Shown here: piece by piece, positions 25,836 to 35,168 of the stretch
Position numbering within the stretch: position 1 is the stretch's first letter
How the letters are laid out: every line of letters begins with the position of its first letter
Assembly: GCF_000767465.1 (NCBI RefSeq)
Contig: NZ_CP009295.1
Span: 1-64,000 of the forward strand
Length of the DNA: 64,000 nt
Reading direction: 5' to 3'
Source: Novosphingobium pentaromativorans US6-1
GTDB taxonomy: Bacteria; Pseudomonadota; Alphaproteobacteria; Sphingomonadales; Sphingomonadaceae
Made by a program: the position numbers and the translations under genes
Notes under the pieces: generated by a model
The model's database searches: none
The model's input: only the letters and a program-made list of their open reading frames with translations
Told to the model about the DNA's origin: nothing

Positions 25836-26465
25836 TTACTTGAAGCGCACGCCGATGCCGCCCATCACGCGGTGGCGGGACGAGTGGCCGTGGTAGTCCG
25901 AGAAGACGTACTGGACGTTGGCGTAGATCGGGGTCGATCCCTTGACGAAATCGTACTCGACGCCGCCGCCGACCTGATAGCCGTCTGCGCGGTAGTGGTC
26001 GTAGACGAGCTGGTTGCCGTCGGCATCGTCGATGCGGCGGCGCTGTTCGCCGTTGACGTAACCGGCCTTGCCGAAGATCAGCAGGTCAGGCGTGGCGAGA
26101 TAGCCGGCGCGCACTGCGGCGCCCCATTCCTCGAAAGCCTTGTGGCAGATGCTGTTGGTGTCGGGCAGGTCGGTGCAGTTCTCGGCCCAGTTATTGGCGC
26201 GCCAGTAGCTGCCCTCGGCACCGATCACGAAACGCTCGCCCATGGTGCCGTCGAAGCCGACCGTGGCGCCGTAGCCGAAATTGGTGTCATGGTTGCCTTC
26301 GGACTGGAACCGGTCGCCGCCGACGTTGCCCTCCACGCGAATGCCGCGGAAGGTCGTGCCGCCGCCGGTTGCCGCCGAATCCGCCTCGGCCGACTGCGCA
26401 AGGGCTGGCTGGGCCAGGACCATCACGGCAGCAGCAGCGAGCGTGGAAGTGAATGTCTTGATCAT
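25836..26465 (-). CDS. Outer-membrane beta-barrel protein (Omp25/porin-like)
   Basis: 209 residues. A signal peptide (IKTFTSTLAAAAVMVLAQ, cleavage after ALAQ) precedes alternating aromatic/hydrophobic strands (GERFVIGAEGSYWRANNW, YQVGGGVEYDFVKG) ending in VGVRFK-like GIGVRFK, the C-terminal phenylalanine signature of outer-membrane barrels. Size fits an eight-stranded barrel. An AGGGAAAA site precedes the ATG; the longer upstream frame is rejected. Confidence 0.83.
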   Translation of the reverse strand: MIKTFTSTLAAAAVMVLAQPALAQSAEADSAATGGGTTFRGIRVEGNVGGDRFQSEGNHDTNFGYGATVGFDGTMGERFVIGAEGSYWRANNWAENCTDLPDTNSICHKAFEEWGAAVRAGYLATPDLLIFGKAGYVNGEQRRRIDDADGNQLVYDHYRADGYQVGGGVEYDFVKGSTPIYANVQYVFSDYHGHSSRHRVMGGIGVRFK

Positions 26466-26625
26466 GTAGTTTTCCCTGATGTCATTTCTGTCATAAACAC
26501 CGGGCTTAACAGGCAAGCGCATTGAAAGTTCCCGATAATCTCGGAAACTTTGTCGCAGTTCATGCTTAACGGGAATAAGCCGTGCACGCCAAATGCCCAT
26601 GAATCCGACAGATTGCGGAGATCGA

Positions 26626-26928
26626 ATGAACCTCATCGAACATGCCTTCTGGGCCCTGGCGATCCAGACCGTGGTTGGCCTTTTCACGCGCAACTGGTGG
26701 GCCGGCGCGGCTCTCGCCTGCGGCTATTTCCTCGGCCGCGAAATGGCCCAGGCAGAGTATCGCTGGATCGAGCAGTTCGGCCACGGCCTGCGCGCCAACA
26801 TGCCCTGGTGGGGCGCCTTCGATGGCCGCGTCTGGCCCAAGGCAGACCAGTTCGCCGACTGGATCGGGCCGATCGTCTCGACCTGTTCGCTGGCGCTGGT
26901 GATGAGGCGAAGGCGGAAGTGCGACTGA
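26626..26928 (+). CDS. Small hypothetical membrane-associated protein
   Basis: 100 residues. The ATG (MNLIEHAFWALAIQ) follows TGCGGAG. Two hydrophobic stretches (HAFWALAIQTVVGLF, AALACGYFLGREMAQAEY) and a C-terminal helix (PIVSTCSLALVM) with a basic tail suggest a small inner-membrane protein. Rich in Trp. The family looks conserved-hypothetical; function not known. Confidence 0.6.
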   Translation: MNLIEHAFWALAIQTVVGLFTRNWWAGAALACGYFLGREMAQAEYRWIEQFGHGLRANMPWWGAFDGRVWPKADQFADWIGPIVSTCSLALVMRRRRKCD

Positions 26929-27023
26929 GGCGTTCGCAGCAATCATGCAATTCATTAAATTTCTGCAACTAATTGACGGTCCTACGTTTCTCCGGAAATG
27001 AATGCTGCCTTCAAGGGGGGTGC

Positions 27024-27977
27024 ATGCACTATCGGAATTTGACGCGCGGCCTTGCATTGGCTGCAGCCATAATTGTGGTCGGGACCAGTTCAAGCCAGGC
27101 CGATGCCCAGTCCACTCGGCAGGAATACGCAGAACCGGTTCAGGTCAAGCAGGATGAGCCCCTGTCGCTCAAGCGCAAGATAGCAATTGGACGTTTCACC
27201 AACGAGACGCGATATGGGCAGACATTGCTCCGCGATTCCAATCTCGATCCGCTTGGCAAGCAGGCTGCTGATATTCTTGCGGCCTACCTTGTACAGTCGG
27301 GCGATTTCCTGGTTTTCGAACGCGGGGACATGACGCAGATCGCCAGCGAGCAGGAACGTCTCGGCGGTGCAGATGAGGACATGGTCGGCGTCGATACGCT
27401 TATTATCGGCTCGATCGTCGAATTCGGTCGCAGCGAGGACGGCAAGCGCGGCCTTTTCAATCGCGAACGTACGCAACGCGCCCATGCCAAGGTGGCAATT
27501 CGCCTTGTCGACGTGCGCACGGGCTTGGCATTTCACTCAGCGACCGGCTCTGGCGAGGCTACGACAGAAACCAAGACTACGCTGGGCATGGGCAGCACCG
27601 CGCGCTTTGACGGTTCGCTTACCGACAAGGCACTTTCGGTCGCTATCGAGGATGTACTGGAAGAACTGTCCAATACGATCCAGGCCCGCGAATGGCGTAC
27701 GGACATCCTGGCGGTGGAGAATGGGCAGGTCTTCGTCTCGGGTGGCCCAAGCCAGGGGCTCAAAGCCGGAGCGAGACTTGCGGTAATGAAGGCCGGACGA
27801 TCGGTGAAAAGCCGGCAGACAGGCTTGAGCCTTCAACTTCCTGCCACGGCCGTGGCAGGGCTCGAAGTCGTCTCGCACTTTGGCAGCGGAGAATTGGGCG
27901 AAGGTTCGATTGCGCGGATTACGTCCGGTTCGCTCGAAAGCCTCGATGACGCTGAACTTTACGTGGTGGCGAAATGA
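27024..27977 (+). CDS. CsgG/HfaB-family exported protein
   Basis: 317 residues. Signal peptide (LTRGLALAAAIIVVGTSSSQADA) without a lipobox cysteine. The CsgG-like domain shows KRKIAIGRFTNETRYGQ, QAADILAAYLVQSGDFLVFER and DTLIIGSIVEFGR. CsgG forms the curli secretion pore and HfaB anchors the holdfast; many relatives occur in this gene order without curli. A C-terminal domain (VENGQVFVSGGPSQGLKAG) resembles a flagellar-assembly/CsgG accessory fold. AAGGGGGG ribosome site. Overlaps the next gene by four bases. Confidence 0.84.
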   Translation: MHYRNLTRGLALAAAIIVVGTSSSQADAQSTRQEYAEPVQVKQDEPLSLKRKIAIGRFTNETRYGQTLLRDSNLDPLGKQAADILAAYLVQSGDFLVFERGDMTQIASEQERLGGADEDMVGVDTLIIGSIVEFGRSEDGKRGLFNRERTQRAHAKVAIRLVDVRTGLAFHSATGSGEATTETKTTLGMGSTARFDGSLTDKALSVAIEDVLEELSNTIQAREWRTDILAVENGQVFVSGGPSQGLKAGARLAVMKAGRSVKSRQTGLSLQLPATAVAGLEVVSHFGSGELGEGSIARITSGSLESLDDAELYVVAK

Positions 27978-28306
27978 CGATGCAGCTTGGAAATTCGTTT
28001 CGGCCTTGGCTGATTGGCGCATGGCTTGGAGTTGCTGCAGCCTCGCTCGCTGGCTGCGGAATGAGCGCGCGGCATCGCGTTGAACGAAGTGCTGCAGTGT
28101 CTTCCGTCGAAGTGCGCGACGCGCCAGCAGGTGCCACGGTGCAAGTTGGCGATACCGCGGTTCGGGCCGACGATAAGGGCAGGGCGCAACTGGCGCTCGC
28201 CGATGGCTGGCACGATCTTTACGTCTTTTCCGGTCAGAAGCAGATCCATCATCAACGGATCTTTCTGCAGGACGGTAGCCGCAAGGTCATTGACCTGATT
28301 CCCTAG
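27974..28306 (+). CDS. Lipoprotein with PEGA-like domain
   Basis: 110 residues. Signal peptide ending in the lipobox LAGC near residue 28, followed by a short beta-rich domain: VEVRDAPAGATVQVGDTAVR, then LADGWHDLYVF, which resembles a PEGA domain (Pro-Glu-Gly-Ala type fold). ATGA overlap with the CsgG-like gene. Probably a partner of the CsgG-like complex at the outer membrane. Confidence 0.72.
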   Translation: MTMQLGNSFRPWLIGAWLGVAAASLAGCGMSARHRVERSAAVSSVEVRDAPAGATVQVGDTAVRADDKGRAQLALADGWHDLYVFSGQKQIHHQRIFLQDGSRKVIDLIP

Positions 28307-28333
28307 GTGGCTCTCAAACAAGGGGTGTTTTAC

Positions 28334-28684
28334 ATGAAATGGGTGCCGATCATCGGTGCCGCGCTGCTGCTTGCCGGCTGTGCGGGCAACAAGTCGATGT
28401 ATGAATGGGGCAATTATCAACCTGCCCTGGTCCGTTATGCAAAGAACGCTGACAAGGCGTCCTTCGAGCAGGACCTGCGTGAAACGATCGCCAAAGGTGA
28501 AGAAAAGGGTCGCGTAGCGCCGGGCATCTACGCCGAACTGGGCTACCTTTTGCTCGAAGAGGGGAAGGGCCCCGAAGCGGCCCTGTTATTCACCAAAGAG
28601 CGTGAACGATTCCCAGAATCGGCAGTGCTGATGAACAAGTTGATTGAAGGCAGCGGCCCAAACCATGGGGAGACCGATCAGTGA
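28334..28684 (+). CDS. DUF4810-family lipoprotein
   Basis: 116 residues. Lipobox LAGC (about residue 15). The family signature MYEWGNYQPALVRY follows directly, then a helical repeat-like region (YAELGYLLLEEGKGPEAALLF) reminiscent of one TPR. It lies between the PEGA-like lipoprotein and the DUF799 gene, the order seen in many Gram-negative CsgG-DUF4810-DUF799 operons. Confidence 0.82.
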   Translation: MKWVPIIGAALLLAGCAGNKSMYEWGNYQPALVRYAKNADKASFEQDLRETIAKGEEKGRVAPGIYAELGYLLLEEGKGPEAALLFTKERERFPESAVLMNKLIEGSGPNHGETDQ

Positions 28685-29433
28685 AACGACTGATTACCAC
28701 CGTCATGCTGGCCTGCGCCCCAGCTCTGGCCGGCTGCGCCACTGCTCCGGAAAGCAAGGACTATACTGCCTATTACGCGCAAAAACCTCGCTCAATTCTG
28801 GTCGTGCCCGTTATCAATCATTCGAACGAAGTGGATGCGGCAGATCTGTTTCTTGCGACAATGGCCGCTCCCTTGGCCGAACGCGGGTACTATGCCTTCC
28901 CGACCAATGCGACAAAGGCCCTGATGCAGGCAGAAGGGCTTGGGGATCCCGGCTTCGTACACCAGGCTCAGCCGCAGGACCTTGCCCGCCTGTTCGGTGC
29001 CGATGCCATTCTCTATGTCGAAGTGCTCGACTGGGATTCGAAGTACAAGGTCGTGAGCGCCACGATTGAAACCGAGTTCCTATATACCTTGAAATCTGGC
29101 AGAACCGGTGAGGTCCTCTGGCAGGATCAGGAACGCTACGTCTACTCGCCCCAATCGAGCACTGGGAACATCTTCGCGGATCTGCTGGCGACTGCAGTGA
29201 CCTCGCTGATCAACAACACGAAATCGGATTTCACCCCGATGGCGATGCAGGCCAACATGGCCGCTCTTTCAGCGCCCGGGCAAGGATTGCCCTTTGGCAG
29301 TCGCAATTCGCTTTCAGATCAAAATGCCAAGCTGTTTCCAGCGACCGGGACTGGACGGCTCACCGATGCAGAGCAAGAGGCCGTTGCCGCGCCCGGGTTG
29401 ACTGCCTTGCACGATGCTGTCGATGAGCACTGA
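28681..29433 (+). CDS. DUF799 (GNA1162-like) lipoprotein
   Basis: 250 residues with lipobox LAGC (about residue 19). The core SILVVPVINHSNEVDAADLF, GADAILYVEVLDWDSKY and TEFLYTLKSGRTGEVLWQDQ matches the GNA1162/DUF799 family known from Neisseria surface-antigen work, a fold related to TolB-like nucleotide-free domains. The GTG start overlaps the preceding stop by four bases. Last gene of the operon; 86 bases follow before the convergent dioxygenase gene. Confidence 0.84.
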   Translation: MKRLITTVMLACAPALAGCATAPESKDYTAYYAQKPRSILVVPVINHSNEVDAADLFLATMAAPLAERGYYAFPTNATKALMQAEGLGDPGFVHQAQPQDLARLFGADAILYVEVLDWDSKYKVVSATIETEFLYTLKSGRTGEVLWQDQERYVYSPQSSTGNIFADLLATAVTSLINNTKSDFTPMAMQANMAALSAPGQGLPFGSRNSLSDQNAKLFPATGTGRLTDAEQEAVAAPGLTALHDAVDEH

Positions 29434-29518
29434 AGCAGGGTTCTGGAGTTCACCGCTGTCAAGCGGGTGGCGGTAGCGAGCTATCTGGAAACGTGAGGCA
29501 GTTTCGGAGGCGGTCGCC

Positions 29519-30556
29519 TTACGTTTCCGCATCAGTCGGGCGGCGATGACCGGCGGGTTTCCAGGGCTGGCCGATGCGGGCTTCGAAGCGGTCCCGGAAG
29601 GACCATAGCCAGCCAATGCGCCGTTCCGCGATGCCGGGCAGGCTGAGCAGGTCGCCGCCGAGCCAGGGCAGGAAGGGATTGCGGCGGGCGTAGGACCAGA
29701 TCTCCACGCGTTCGCCGCTGCTTTCCGCTTTCCCGCGGGCGTGGAAGCCGCCGGTATCGGCCACTACCAGCGTATTGGCGGGCAGGGCGAGCGGTTCGGC
29801 CTGACCCAGGCCCATGTCTTCGAGGTCCTGCGGCGTCACGCGCGGCGAGCCGCGCGCCGAAAGTCGGTCGATCGCCTTGGGGTCGCGCAGGCTGCGCCGC
29901 TTTTCCCAGGCAAGCCGCGCCTCGTCGAAGCGGTGCGAGCCGCGCACGTAAGTGAAGGGGCCTTCCTCGACCGAAACGGGATTGAGGAACAGCCACGCCT
30001 TCATCGATGCGTGGAAGCTGTCCGCGTGGACGGACTCCTGCGGATCGGGTTCGTTGCCGCCGCAATGGCTGACGATCGTCTGGATGTAGTGCAGCGGTGT
30101 CGTGCGGAAACCGGCCACGTAGTGGAAGAGCGCAAGCAGATCCTTGCGCGCCAGCAAGGCCCGCAAGGCCGGAATGGCTGACAGCATCTGCGGGTCGATC
30201 GCCATGCGGCGGGTGATCGCATCGCCCTGGCGCATTTCGCGCGCGGGGCCTTCATAGGCGAGAAGGGCCGCGCGCAGGGCAGGGAATTCGGCAGGCGGGA
30301 CGACATCGTGCACGACGACGAAGCCGTCGCGCTCAAACGCCTCGCGCCAGTCGGGACGCAGCTTTCCGGCAAGGCGGCGGCGGCGCCAGCGGCACAGCGC
30401 ATCGGCAAGGCGCACCCGGGAGCGGTGCAGGCCCCAGCGGTTCAGCCGGTTCGAACCGATCAGCGGATTGTCGAGGAAGCTCTTGGCGGACGTCAGCAAC
30501 TGCAGCGCCCATACCGGGGAGAGCAGGATCGTCTTTGCCTTGGCCCGGACCGTCAT
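29519..30556 (-). CDS. Phytanoyl-CoA dioxygenase (PhyH) family protein 1
   Basis: 345 residues. Fe(II)/2-oxoglutarate oxygenase fold: the HxD pair in ESVHADSFH (about residue 176), the distal His in DTGGFHARGKAE and a following Arg of the oxoglutarate site. FERDGFVVVHDVVPPAEF is the usual N-terminal start of the domain. The first 75 residues are basic and amphipathic. It faces the LpxO-like hydroxylase gene across a shared promoter region. Substrate unknown; related enzymes hydroxylate lipids or sugar-linked groups. Confidence 0.83.
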   Translation of the reverse strand: MTVRAKAKTILLSPVWALQLLTSAKSFLDNPLIGSNRLNRWGLHRSRVRLADALCRWRRRRLAGKLRPDWREAFERDGFVVVHDVVPPAEFPALRAALLAYEGPAREMRQGDAITRRMAIDPQMLSAIPALRALLARKDLLALFHYVAGFRTTPLHYIQTIVSHCGGNEPDPQESVHADSFHASMKAWLFLNPVSVEEGPFTYVRGSHRFDEARLAWEKRRSLRDPKAIDRLSARGSPRVTPQDLEDMGLGQAEPLALPANTLVVADTGGFHARGKAESSGERVEIWSYARRNPFLPWLGGDLLSLPGIAERRIGWLWSFRDRFEARIGQPWKPAGHRRPTDAET

Positions 30557-30739
30557 GCCCGGTCCATCTCATTGCTGCGCATCGCTCCCCCTTGCCGCCA
30601 AGCGAGGGGTGATGGCAAGCCCATCCGGACGGTCCTGCGGCCCGATCGCTCTGGACAAGGGGATTGCGGCCATGGAAAATTCCGCGCGGACGGGTATAGG
30701 CTCACTATTGAAACATGATCATGAAAATGGAGCCGGTTC

Positions 30740-31510
30740 TTGAACTGGAACGAAACACTCAAGTCACGCGGGTGGAAAGTCCCCTTCATCAACAAGTCGC
30801 TGTTCCAGATCGGCAAAGAACTGCGGCCCAAGATCGACGGTGTGATCATGCGCGATTCCCGGATCCCCGACAGTGCAGTTCAGGACAAGAGCTTCTTTGC
30901 CTGGATTCCGCGGCTCGAGGCGCGCTGGCAGGACATTCGCGACGAGGCATTGCGGATCCGGGCAGAGGATATTCCCTCCCTGGGCGACATCTCGTTCGAT
31001 CACGGCCGCATTGCCGCCGACAAGCGCTGGCGCGCATTCTTCCTCAAGGGCTATGGCTACCGCATGGAGGCCAATGCGGCCCGTGCGCCGGTCACCGCGG
31101 CCTTGCTCGACAAGGTGCCCGGCCTCGTCACGGCGAACTTCTCGGTGCTGGAAGCGGGAGGCCACATCCCCCGGCACTGGGGCATGACCAAGGGCATGCT
31201 GACCTACCACCTGACGCTGCGTGCCCCGCAGGAATGGGACAAGTGCCGCATGCACCTGGAGGAAGGCGAAGCCGTCCATGTCCTCAACTGGCAGGACGGG
31301 CAGTCCTTCCTGTTCGACGACATGTTCAACCACGAAGTCTGGAACGAGACCGGGGAAGACCGCTATGTCCTGCTCATCCAGATCAAGCGCCCCTGTCGCT
31401 GGCGCGGCAACCTGATACAGAACCTTTTCCTGTTCGGCGTGCGTCATTCCCGCTTCGTGCAGGATATCCGCAAGGCGATCGAGAAGGCCGGCGGGCGCGT
31501 CGCGGGTTGA
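30740..31510 (+). CDS. Aspartyl/asparaginyl beta-hydroxylase family protein (LpxO-like)
   Basis: 256 residues. Oxygenase motifs PRHWGMTKGMLTYHL (iron His and oxoglutarate region, about residues 144-158) and FDDMFNHEVWNETGEDR (second iron His, then Arg). Bacterial members include LpxO, which 2-hydroxylates lipid A acyl chains. The TTG start has GGAG eight bases upstream; no ATG occurs before residue 37. Convergent with kdsA. Confidence 0.82.
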   Translation: MNWNETLKSRGWKVPFINKSLFQIGKELRPKIDGVIMRDSRIPDSAVQDKSFFAWIPRLEARWQDIRDEALRIRAEDIPSLGDISFDHGRIAADKRWRAFFLKGYGYRMEANAARAPVTAALLDKVPGLVTANFSVLEAGGHIPRHWGMTKGMLTYHLTLRAPQEWDKCRMHLEEGEAVHVLNWQDGQSFLFDDMFNHEVWNETGEDRYVLLIQIKRPCRWRGNLIQNLFLFGVRHSRFVQDIRKAIEKAGGRVAG

Positions 31511-31585
31511 GCCCCCGCGCCTTCCGGCCCGGTCCGCTGTTAGCCGCGTGACTTAGCACTGCTTCGCCGCCGGCTGCTTACCCGG

Positions 31586-32419
31586 TCAAAGGTCCTTGGT
31601 CACCGAATCGATGGCCTGGAGCTTTTGCAGCAGGGGGGCAAAGTCGGCGAGGGGCAGGGCATTGGGGCCGTCCGAAAGCGCCTTGTCCGGGTCCGGATGG
31701 GTTTCCATGAACAGGCCCGCGACACCCGCAGCAACGGCGGCGCGGGCCAGCAGGGGCACGAATTCGCGCTGCCCGCCCGAGCGTTCGCCCAAGCCGCCCG
31801 GCTGCTGCACCGAATGCGTCGCGTCGAACACTACCGGGCAACCGGTGTCGGCCATGATCGACAGCCCGCGCATGTCGCTGACGAGAGTGTTGTAACCGAA
31901 CGAGGTGCCGCGTTCGCAAAGCATGAAGTTGTCCGGCTCGAGATCGGCGGCGGCAGCGGCATTGCGCGCCTTGGCGACGACCTGCTGCATGTCGGCGGGC
32001 GCCATGAACTGCGCCTTCTTGATGTTGACCGGCTTGCCCGACCGGGCAACGGCCACGATGAAATCGGTCTGGCGCGCAAGGAACGCGGGGGTCTGCAACA
32101 CGTCGACCACTTCGGCGACAGGCGCGACCTGCGCCGGTTCATGCACGTCGGTCAGCACGGGAAGGCCGGTTTCGCTGCGCACTTTTTCCAGGATGCGCAG
32201 GCCCTCGTCCATGCCAAGCCCGCGGAAGGAGCGGTCGGAACTGCGATTGGCCTTGTCGAACGAGCTTTTGAAAATGAGCAGCAGGCCGAGTTTGCGTGCC
32301 ACTTCAGCAAGATGCTCGGCCACGGAAAGGGCGAGCGTCTCGCTCTCGATAACGCAGGGTCCGGCTATCGCGAATAAAGGGCGGTTCGTCCCAACTTCAC
32401 GGTTGCACAAAAGCATCAC
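31586..32419 (-). CDS. kdsA: Kdo-8-phosphate synthase KdsA
   Basis: Condenses arabinose-5-phosphate with phosphoenolpyruvate to Kdo-8-phosphate in the cytoplasm. 277 residues. AGPCVIES (Cys22), [23 protein letters not shown] and FMETHPDPD are all intact. Cys in the first motif (where E. coli has Asn) points to the metal-dependent class. Divergent from kpsF with a 226-base shared promoter that holds a degenerate copy of the 17-bp palindrome. A decayed remnant of a second kdsA lies at the same place next to the kpsF duplicate. Confidence 0.94.
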   Translation of the reverse strand: MMLLCNREVGTNRPLFAIAGPCVIESETLALSVAEHLAEVARKLGLLLIFKSSFDKANRSSDRSFRGLGMDEGLRILEKVRSETGLPVLTDVHEPAQVAPVAEVVDVLQTPAFLARQTDFIVAVARSGKPVNIKKAQFMAPADMQQVVAKARNAAAAADLEPDNFMLCERGTSFGYNTLVSDMRGLSIMADTGCPVVFDATHSVQQPGGLGERSGGQREFVPLLARAAVAAGVAGLFMETHPDPDKALSDGPNALPLADFAPLLQKLQAIDSVTKDL

Positions 32420-32469
32420 ATCGCACCTTAAATATTTGAAACGTCTGGATCGGAGTTATCTGGGCAGCT

Positions 32470-32486
32470 ATGCTGCATTGCGGTGT
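32470..32486. promoter_or_regulatory. Degenerate palindrome in the kdsA/kpsF promoter
   Basis: ATGCTGC-ATT-GCGGTGT, 51 bases before the kdsA ATG. The left arm equals that of the hydroxylase promoter palindrome and the right arm keeps four of seven positions. The spacing from the start codon is similar (46 and 51 bases). Confidence 0.4.
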
Positions 32487-32645
32487 TAGTCACGCCCATG
32501 ACCCTTGGCCCTGTTTGAAACCGCTGGCAATCCCCAGTGGCTTCAAATATGCTGCGACTTCGAATTGGCGTCGTGTGCATGATTAACTTTAAGTAAAGTT
32601 TGCTGCGGTAGCTATATTCAAAAGCGGCGGTTTTTTAGGGGTATT

Positions 32646-33632
32646 ATGAAAATCGAAGCTTTGCAGACGCGCCATGCTGCATCTGCGCTCAAGACTCTGG
32701 ATATCGAGATGCAGGCGCTCGCAACCTTGCGTGCTGCGCTGCAAAGCCCGGGCCTCAGCGATTCCGTCGAACTGGCGATCAATGCCTTTGCCAATACCCG
32801 TGGCCGCATCGTCATTACGGGCATGGGCAAGAGCGGTCACATCGCGCGCAAGATCGCCGCGACCATGCGCTCCACGGGAACCTCCGCCCTGTTCCTTCAC
32901 CCCGGTGAAGCCAGCCACGGCGACCTCGGCGTCATCGGCCGCGACGACGTTGTGCTGGCCATTACCTGGTCGGGCGAGACCAAGGAGCTGAACGACATCT
33001 TCCACTATTGCCGGCACTACGGCGTGGAACTGATCGTCGCGACCGCGCACCCCGACAGCACCGCGGGCCGCGCCGCCGATATCTGCCTGCAGCTGCCTGT
33101 CGTGCGCGAAGCCTGCCCGAACGAACTGGCGCCCACGTCATCGACCACGCTGCAGCTTGTCCTGGGCGACGCCCTGGCCGTGGCCCTGATCGAGGCGCGC
33201 GGTTTCACGCCTTCGGATTTCCGCGTCTTCCATCCCGGTGGGCGTCTTGGCGCACAGCTTGCCACCGTGACGGAAATCATGGGCATCGGCGATGCCATCC
33301 CGCGCGTTCATCGCAATGCGACGCTGGTCAACGCAACACTGGAAATGAGCCGCAAGCGCTACGGCTGCACGGCAGTGGTCGACGAGAACGACATGCTGGT
33401 CGGCGTCTTTACCGATGGCGACCTGCGCCGCTGCATCGTCGTCAACAATCTGGCGGATACCATCGGCAATCACATGTCCACCGATCCGGTAACCGTCCCC
33501 GGCAATGTCCTGCTGCCCGAAGCGCTGCGCATCATGAACGACAATTCCGTCTCGGTGCTGTTCGTTGTCGATGCCGGCAAGCTCGTCGGGGTCGTCCACA
33601 TGCATGACATCGTGGGTGTCGGCATTGCCTGA
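32646..33632 (+). CDS. kpsF: Arabinose-5-phosphate isomerase KpsF (copy 1)
   Basis: Converts ribulose-5-phosphate to arabinose-5-phosphate, the first step of Kdo synthesis. 328 residues: SIS sugar-isomerase domain at about 40-170 ([40 protein letters not shown]) and two CBS domains at about 205-328. kdsB starts 31 bases downstream, so the two are likely co-transcribed. A paralogue with about a dozen substitutions lies 23 kb away. Confidence 0.95.
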   Translation: MKIEALQTRHAASALKTLDIEMQALATLRAALQSPGLSDSVELAINAFANTRGRIVITGMGKSGHIARKIAATMRSTGTSALFLHPGEASHGDLGVIGRDDVVLAITWSGETKELNDIFHYCRHYGVELIVATAHPDSTAGRAADICLQLPVVREACPNELAPTSSTTLQLVLGDALAVALIEARGFTPSDFRVFHPGGRLGAQLATVTEIMGIGDAIPRVHRNATLVNATLEMSRKRYGCTAVVDENDMLVGVFTDGDLRRCIVVNNLADTIGNHMSTDPVTVPGNVLLPEALRIMNDNSVSVLFVVDAGKLVGVVHMHDIVGVGIA

Positions 33633-33663
33633 AGCCGGGCCGACGCCCCGCAATTTTCATTCC

Positions 33664-34515
33664 ATGGCCGATAGCGCAGATCCGGACGCTGCCGATCTCA
33701 TCGTCATTCCGGCGCGTTATGGCTCCACCCGGCTGCCGGGCAAGCCGCTGCTCCCGATAGCCGGCCGCACCCTGCTTGAACGGGTCGTCGCGGTCGCTCG
33801 CGGCGCAGCGGCGCAGGCCGGGAATTGCACAGTCGTGGTTGCGACCGATGACCAGCGCATCGCCGAACACGCACGCGACCTTGCAGTTCGTGCCATCATG
33901 ACGCCCGCTTCGCTCGATTCCGGTTCCGCGCGCGCCTTTGCCGCGGCCAGCGCGATGGACCGGGCGCCCGGCCTCGTCGTCAATCTGCAGGGCGATGCGC
34001 CGTTCATTCCGCCGGGCGTCTTGGCCGGCCTGATCGAGACCTTGCGCGCGGGCAGCGCCGATGTTGCCACGCCCGTCTATCGTCTGGACTGGGATCGCCT
34101 GGACCGGTTGCGCGCGCACAAGCAGACGGCCCCGTTCAGCGGCACGACTTGCGTGCGCGATGCCAGCGGCAATGCGCTGTGGTTTTCGAAGACCATCATT
34201 CCCGCAATCCGCAACGAAGCGAAGCTGCGCGAGGCAGGGCCGCACTCCCCGGTCTGGCAGCATCTGGGACTTTACGGCTATCGCATGGCCGCGCTCGAAT
34301 GGTTCGCCCGCAGCGGGCCGACGCCTTGCGAGCAACTTGAGGGCCTTGAGCAATTGCGCTTCCTCGAAGGGGGGCGGACAATCGCGACGGTCGAAGTGGA
34401 GATGCCGCAGCACGCCCTTTCCGGTATCGATACCCCTGAAGACCTGGCCCAGGCCGAAGCGGCGATAGCCCGGCTCGGCGATCCCTATCCCCAGGAACCA
34501 ACCCTTTGCGAATGA
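33664..34515 (+). CDS. kdsB: CMP-Kdo synthetase KdsB
   Basis: Activates Kdo with CTP. 283 residues, nucleotidyltransferase fold: VIPARYGSTRLPGKPL (nucleotide loop, about residues 14-29), TDDQRIAEHA, NLQGDAPFIP and the C-terminal LEQLRFLEGG. The family more often has E-P-x-I after the QGD motif; Ala-Pro-Phe-Ile here is slightly unusual. The chosen ATG lacks a clear ribosome-binding site, so coupling to kpsF is likely. Its first nine codons are duplicated downstream of the second kpsF. Confidence 0.9.
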   Translation: MADSADPDAADLIVIPARYGSTRLPGKPLLPIAGRTLLERVVAVARGAAAQAGNCTVVVATDDQRIAEHARDLAVRAIMTPASLDSGSARAFAAASAMDRAPGLVVNLQGDAPFIPPGVLAGLIETLRAGSADVATPVYRLDWDRLDRLRAHKQTAPFSGTTCVRDASGNALWFSKTIIPAIRNEAKLREAGPHSPVWQHLGLYGYRMAALEWFARSGPTPCEQLEGLEQLRFLEGGRTIATVEVEMPQHALSGIDTPEDLAQAEAAIARLGDPYPQEPTLCE

Positions 34516-34559
34516 TCGCTCTTTGCGCCCGCCGCCGCGTCGGGTAGGCGCCTTGCGTG

Positions 34560-35168
34560 ATGTTCGTGATCGTCCGCCATGGCAACACTTTCGCTGCCGG
34601 GGAGACCCCGCGCCGGATCGGTGCGCGCACTGACATGCCGTTGACCGAGAAGGGGCGCGAGCAGGCCCGGGCGCTGGCCGCGCATTTTGCAGCGCAGGGA
34701 TGGGTGTTTGCGCGCGCCTTGGCCTCGCCGCTCCTGCGCACACGCGAAACGGCGCAGATCATCCTCGCTGCGCAGCATGGCGCGGCGAAGGCCGAGCCCT
34801 GTGCATGGCTGCGCGAGATCGATCACGGCCCCGATGAAGACCGGAGCGAAGACGCCGTGCTGGCGCGCATCGGCGCCGAGGCGCTCACCGCCTGGGAACG
34901 CCATGCCGCGCCGCCGCCCGACTGGCAGGTCGACGCCGAAATGCGGCTGCAGGGCTGGCGCGATCTCTTCGCGAAGCGGGATGCGCAAGGCCCGGCGCTG
35001 CTCGTCACCAGCAATGGCGCGGCCCGTTTTGCATTGATGGCCGATCCGGCTCTGGCTGCGGCCATGGACCGGCTCGACAGTCTGAAACTGCCTACTGGCG
35101 GCTACGGAGTGATCCGGCGCAGTGACGGGGGCGGGCTGATGCTCGAATCCTGGGGCCTGCGCCCGTGA
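34560..35168 (+). CDS. Histidine phosphatase (phosphoglycerate-mutase-like) family protein
   Basis: 202 residues (one more if the in-frame GTG three bases upstream is used). Branch-1 histidine phosphatase: catalytic VRHGNT at the N-terminus, LTEKGREQA, ASPLLRTRETAQI and the acid region WLREIDHG. The gene sits between kdsB and kpsC and overlaps kpsC (GTGA). No kdsC (Kdo-8-phosphate phosphatase) is visible in the window, so a role in that step is a hypothesis only; general sugar-phosphate phosphatase is equally likely. Confidence 0.85.
   Translation: MFVIVRHGNTFAAGETPRRIGARTDMPLTEKGREQARALAAHFAAQGWVFARALASPLLRTRETAQIILAAQHGAAKAEPCAWLREIDHGPDEDRSEDAVLARIGAEALTAWERHAAPPPDWQVDAEMRLQGWRDLFAKRDAQGPALLVTSNGAARFALMADPALAAAMDRLDSLKLPTGGYGVIRRSDGGGLMLESWGLRP

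Noticed and set aside
25543..25843. Opposed Pro/Arg/Gly-rich frames upstream of the beta-barrel gene
   Set aside because: Low-complexity composition typical of GC-rich non-coding DNA; no start signal.
29741..30181. Plus-strand frame opposite the first PhyH gene
   Set aside because: Antisense shadow; the minus-strand gene has clear iron and oxoglutarate motifs.
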